Part shown: positions 60,150 through 64,000 of the stretch, in pieces | Position numbering within the stretch: the stretch's first letter is position 1 | Layout: each line of letters opens with the position of its first letter | Assembly: GCA_026545225.1 (NCBI GenBank) | Contig: CM048845.1 | Location: forward strand, 35,883,001-35,947,000 | Length of the DNA stretch: 64,000 nt | Origin: Cornus controversa | Taxonomy: Eukaryota > Streptophyta > Magnoliopsida > Cornales > Cornaceae | Direction: 5' to 3' | Program-made: the position numbers and the translations under genes | Notes under the pieces: generated by a model | What the model saw: only the letters and a program-made list of their open reading frames with translations | Database searches by the model: none | Told to the model about the DNA's origin: nothing

Positions 60150-61504
60150 TGATGTGGCTAAACTTGAATTATAATTGTAAGCTTATTTTTTTGCCCTTTT
60201 TCAAAATATAATTTAACCACTCGGAAGAGCATGAATCTTTGTAAATACGGTTCTATATAGAGGGTATCGATCCCACGAGAACTAGTCGTTAATTGTCTTA
60301 AAGAGAGATTAATTCCACTTTAATTCTAAAAACAAGGTTTTGATTTTTGTTTTAAATTATTGCATGAAATGTAAAAATAATAAATTTAAAGAGTTAAAAG
60401 TTGGGAGAGAGAACTAGGGGTGATTTCCACCACTAGCCATTCACATGTCCATAAATGTAGCAAGCTTGTGATTTATAAAATTAAATGTCTAACAATGTCA
60501 TTAGGCTTGCGACCTCAATGACATATCAAAAGATTAATGTGTGTGTAAACCTATCATAATCCATCTTCAACAAGAATAGTTCTTCAACCTAACTAATTAC
60601 CCTACTCTCTAAGTGAACCTAAATGCATCCAAACTACCTCATCTTGGCATGGTTTATACAAGCAAGAACAACACATTCAATTTAAATACCATTACTTAGC
60701 CATCATTTGCATTTCTTGTGGAAGATGCAAATGTTGTGCATTCACATGAAAGATTCTACTCTAAGACAAGAATAAAATCAACATCAAATGAATATATATA
60801 AGAAATGTATAAATGTACATTGTCACTAGACTAAATAATCAACATTTAAATACAAATCCCAAATAATGCTACAAAAATGAACAAGTTTACATGGCTAGGG
60901 GCTTCACCCACACCCTAGTAGAGAAGTTAGTTGTTCATGGCAGCCTTGCACTCTTCCATTGATGGAGAAAATGAAGCTTCAAGGTCTGGTTCAACTTCCT
61001 CTTCCCCTCTCCCGAATGTCTCTAAGTATGTATATGATATATGAGAGAAAAATGGCTCTTTTGTGCATTTTGTGGCTACTTTTCATCCTTGGGGCCCACC
61101 ATACATATATATATAGCAATATATATATCAACTAAGTCAATAATATCTCCATGTGTCTTGTTCAAGTCAGAAAATCAAAAAGGGGGATTTTGTTGCAAGT
61201 GGGAGAGCAGGTGAGCAAGTGGGCAAGTGGGCCTGCAGAATCTCGATCAATCAAAATTGGAATCTCGATTGATCGAGATTTCAATCAATCGAAATTCAAG
61301 TCTCGATCAATCGAGATCTCGATTGATCGAGATGCCTTAGCTTTATTTCTGAATTCTTCTCTTCAACTGCAAATGACCTCAAACAATGCTCCTTTTGGTA
61401 CAAAACCTGCAATACATCAAAAATACAAAAATATCGTAAACGTAATAACGGGACTAACATATGCAATAAAGAGGGTTCAAATACATAGTATTGAACACTT
61501 ATCA
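60150..61504 (-). repeat. 5' LTR of element C
   Basis: About 1,355 bp, partner of 34679-36078. Shorter through small deletions (for example at the aaatcaaaaaggggg site near 61175 and before gtaataacggg near 61440). Palindrome array 61240-61333. Confidence 0.9.
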
Positions 61505-61554
61505 CTAAAAATCAAATTAGACTCAATCTCTCAATGGCAACAATTACACCGTAG

Positions 61555-61572
61555 TCCCCGGCAAAGGAGCCA
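61555..61572 (-). other. Primer-binding site, tRNA-Asp type (G)
   Basis: Minus strand TGGCTCCTTTGCCGGGGA; two changes from the perfect site seen in C. Confidence 0.75.
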
Positions 61573-61578
61573 AAATTT

Positions 61579-62818
61579 TGATGTGGACAAAATTCTTTTT
61601 CTTTTGTAGCTTACTTTTGCCTTTCAAAATATAATTTAAACCACTCGCAAGAGAACTAATCTTTGTAGATACGATTTTATTTCAAGGGTATCGATCCCAC
61701 GAGGACTACATAGGTGAATTACAATTTTGAGAGAGTACTTCCAATTTAATCCTAAAAATAAAATTTTTGATTTTGATTTAAAACTATTTCATAAAATGTA
61801 AAAGCATCAAAAAACATAAAGAGTTTGTAAAGTTGAGAGAGCTAGGGGTGGTTTCCACCTCTAACCATTTAACATGTCTAAGTATATAGCAAATGGGAAT
61901 TTCTAGAATTCTATGCAACACAATGTCATTAGGCTTGTGACCTACAATGACATATCAAAAGATAAACATGATTTCCAACTAAACATAGCCCATCTTCAAT
62001 AAGCATAGTCCTTCAACCTATCTACTTATCCTACTTTCTAAATGTACCTAAGTGCATCCAAACTACCCTATTTTGGCATGGACTATATAAGCAACAAACA
62101 TCACATTCCATTAAAAACCATTAAAAAGCCATCATTTATATTTTTTTGTGAAAGTTGTAAATGTTGAGCATTCAAAATGAAATACTTCTACTCTAAGACA
62201 AGAGGAAGAAATGGCATCAAATGAATATATTAAAGAGGTTCACAAATGTTATACAAAACACTAAGCTAAGTAATCAATATATAACTATAAATCCCAAAGT
62301 TGCTACAAAATGAACAAGTTACATGGCTAAGGGTTTCACCCACACCCTAGATGGAAAGTTAGTTGAACATAGGAGACTTGCAATACTCTATGGACAGAGA
62401 TATGAAGCTTTAAATGGTCTGGTTCAACTCCTCTTCTCCCTCTCCCAAAAGTTGGTATCTCCTCCTTTCGTTCCAAACATGCTTATATGTCTCTCCCAAG
62501 TGTCCTTGGGCCCCACCATGCCTATATATCTATAAAATCCACCTAATATATATATATATATATATATATATGTTCCCTTCATATGTCTCTTTAAAGTGAG
62601 AAAATTCTCCAAAAGGACGTGCAAAGGTCATCCTTGGAGGCAAGTGGCAAGACAAGTGGACGAGTGTGCAAGTGGGCAAATGGACAACTTGCAGTTTGCA
62701 GAATCTTGATTGTGAGAAATTGAGATTTTGCACAATCAAGATTTTGATCGTGCGAAATGGCTATTACGCATAATTGAGATTTTGATTGTGCAAAATCAGC
62801 ATTTCGATTGTGCGAAAT
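61579..62818 (-). repeat. 5' LTR of element G (part, split by H2)
   Basis: Matches the G 3' LTR (22434-23743) up to the GTGCGAAAT array at 62700-62818, where H2 begins. About 185 bp of the LTR start are expected beyond H2, outside the window. AT tract at 62548-62571. Confidence 0.85.
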
Positions 62819-64000
62819 TGATCGGCGTTGAATGTTATGCATTCTGCACTCGTAACTTGTATATTTTATTCTCTTAGTGATAGATTATTTTGTGATTTTA
62901 CTTCATTTTAGTGTTTTCTGTATTTTCAGGGCCTTAATGATTATTTCAGTTAAAACCATGATTTTGTGGGCTTTTAAAGATGACATGCAAGAGAGTTAGA
63001 TGAAGTCTACATCAAAGGGATTAATTTGACTCCATAATTTAACTCAAATCAGTCCAAGAAAGAGGTCCAAGAGAATTACAGTTGCTTAAAAAGGTTATGG
63101 GCCTGAAGCCCAATTCTGTGCTTAATACAATTTTAATCCCGTTTTGAAAAATGGACCAGAAGTGTTATTTTCGAGCCTCAAATTGACTACATTTTTGTAT
63201 GAGTTGAATGAAATTCGATTCTGCACGCTTTTTTATTTCATGAAAATGTCGTGAATCGGACTTCTGGTGGGTCAAAAGTTGGGCCGAATGTCAGTAGAAA
63301 AAAACCCACCTGATTAGTGCTGCGGGAAAACCTAATTAATTCCTAACTGGATTAGAATTTTTGTGTATTCTCTTGGTGCATAAAGTGGCGAATTGGAGAC
63401 TATTTGGAGGGAGTTTTATAGAGCTTGGCAAGCCTTTGGACAGAATTGAAGGCATATTTTGCAAAGCTTTGGAGTGGAGAATCATTGGAGAACGAATTCT
63501 TGTGCATAATTCATGAAGATGATGCTTTCTTCCTCAACCATTGAAGCTTTTTCTTCTACCATGAGCGGCTAGTTCATCCACTAGGGTTTTGATGTAGCCC
63601 CAACTAAGCATCAATGGTTTGATTGTTTTAATTATTGGGGACCTTTATATACATGCATAGATTGTGTAATTTAGAGGATTCTTATTATAGAATTGAGCTA
63701 TAAAAGTCTTATAACTTTAGTTTCAATGATATCTTATCTTATCTTAGATAGTTAGTTGTTGTTATTGAACTCAATCTCTCCTATTTTCTGTAATCATGAG
63801 AGCGATTATTATACAATGGTAATCACTGAATATATCATTATACACTTTGATGGAATATGCCTAGAGAAGATGGACCATACTGCACCCTAGAGTAGAGTAG
63901 TTAGGCAGATAGCCCATGCCAATCAAAGATAGTCCATGACTTAGCCTTAATCATATGTTATCTTCTTGACGGATGAAGGTAAGCTTGTAGCCACCGACAC
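62819..64000 (+). mobile_element. H2: second H-type LTR, running off the window
   Basis: Begins TGATCGGCGTTGAATG exactly like H1 (18538) and stays alignable with it to the last base (64000 corresponds to about 19,630 in H1). It includes one extra stretch near 63400-63560. Left flank gaaat (62814-62818) would be its target copy. Whether it is a solo LTR or a full element cannot be seen. Confidence 0.85.

Larger units (their letters stand above)
34679..61504 (-). mobile_element. Element C: Athila-like element, complete but split by D
   Basis: Inserted in the gag 5' leader of G, with target copies ctaag (34674-34678) and ctaaa (61505-61509; one base changed). Minus strand: 5' LTR 61504-60150, PBS 60143-60126, gag from 59879, interruption by D at 45182-59521, rest of gag, protease, RT/RH, integrase, UTR array, ORF3, 3' region, 3' LTR 36078-34679. 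Net length without D is about 12.5 kb. Carries stops in gag, a roughly 119-bp deletion in protease, and frameshifts in RNase H and integrase. Confidence 0.92.
22434..62818 (-). mobile_element. Element G: Athila-like element, GTGCGAAAT subfamily (host of C)
   Basis: Minus strand, inserted in F's protease. From low to high coordinate: 3' LTR (22434-23743), 3' region, ORF3, palindrome-rich UTR, integrase, RNase H/RT, protease, gag split by a 1.24-kb insertion, then gag start, an interruption by C (34679-61504), PBS (61555-61572) and 5' LTR (61579-62818, itself split by H2). Net length close to 12.4 kb, as for C. Low-side target sequence is gctcc (22429-22433); the matching copy lies beyond 64000. 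All genes are broken by several stops. Confidence 0.85.
18329..64000 (+). mobile_element. Element F: Tat/Ogre-like Ty3/gypsy element (5' part; hosts the nested stack)
   Basis: Begins with TG exactly where the flank duplication breaks off (left 5 bp attct). A 5' LTR (18329-20920, net about 1,153 bp without H1), PBS, gag and the start of protease follow. At 22433 it is interrupted by element G, and the rest of its pol and the 3' LTR must lie beyond 64000. Lineage assigned from the gag pattern and PBS, so only moderately sure. Right end and target duplication not visible. Confidence 0.65.

Noticed and set aside
62819..62830. Deletion joining the G LTR to an F LTR
   Set aside because: First considered because the sequence right of 62818 resembles 18538 onward. 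That segment is itself an LTR (H1) with target duplication ttaac, so a second H insertion explains the joint better.
1..64000. tRNA or rRNA genes
   Set aside because: None seen on reading both strands. The only tRNA-like matches are the 18-base primer-binding sites of the elements.

Overview
The window is AT-rich nuclear DNA of a flowering plant, most likely a eudicot. The evidence is Athila-type Ty3/gypsy retrotransposons with plant primer-binding sites, plant LINE ends, and a receptor-like protein (RLP) gene of the EIX2-like class. The species cannot be named from the sequence. No intact host protein-coding gene was found. Almost everything from 18329 to the right edge is one stack of retrotransposons inserted into each other.

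Layout, left part. 1-5121 is the 5' half of a minus-strand Athila-like element (copy A1). It has lost reverse transcriptase, RNase H and the integrase core, and a gag-protease-integrase-tail frame remains. It abuts the last exon of a WD40-type gene (5203-5338), whose exon and downstream sequence are tandemly duplicated. A minus-strand LRR receptor-like protein pseudogene lies at 7103-10328, with a TATA box at 10393-10400. From about 10400 to 18328 there are diverged duplicates of its upstream flank, including orphan promoter copies, and three LINE 3' ends.

Layout, right part. Element F is a plus-strand Tat/Ogre-like gypsy element starting at 18329. Its 5' LTR holds solo LTR H1, its gag is at 21070, and its protease stops at 22433. 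There element G (minus Athila) is inserted, running from 22434 to 62818 and beyond. G is split by element C (minus Athila, 34679-61504). C's gag is split by D (45182-59521), which looks like a roughly 3 kb solo LTR. D is split by E (plus Athila, 47538-58904). A second H-type LTR (H2) begins at 62819 inside G's 5' LTR. Target-site duplications support the junctions: ttaac (H1), ctaag/ctaaa (C), aagga (D) and gtgaa (E). For F and G only one side is visible.

Each Athila copy carries the same plan. It has an LTR of about 1.3-1.44 kb and a tRNA-Asp-type primer-binding site. A single gag-pol frame follows (gag with CCHC knuckle, DLGAS protease, FMDD reverse transcriptase, RNase H, HHCC/DD35E/GPF integrase). 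After that come a palindrome-rich untranslated region, a third ORF in the envelope position but without membrane segments, a 1.7 kb 3' region and the 3' LTR. All copies are inactive. The most unusual points are: (1) short palindrome arrays in both the LTR and the post-integrase region of each element, whose motif changes in parallel between subfamilies; (2) an in-frame 1,371-bp gag-protease tandem duplication in E that appears older than E's own insertion; (3) premature stop codons at identical sites in separately inserted copies, suggesting that defective copies were mobilised in trans.
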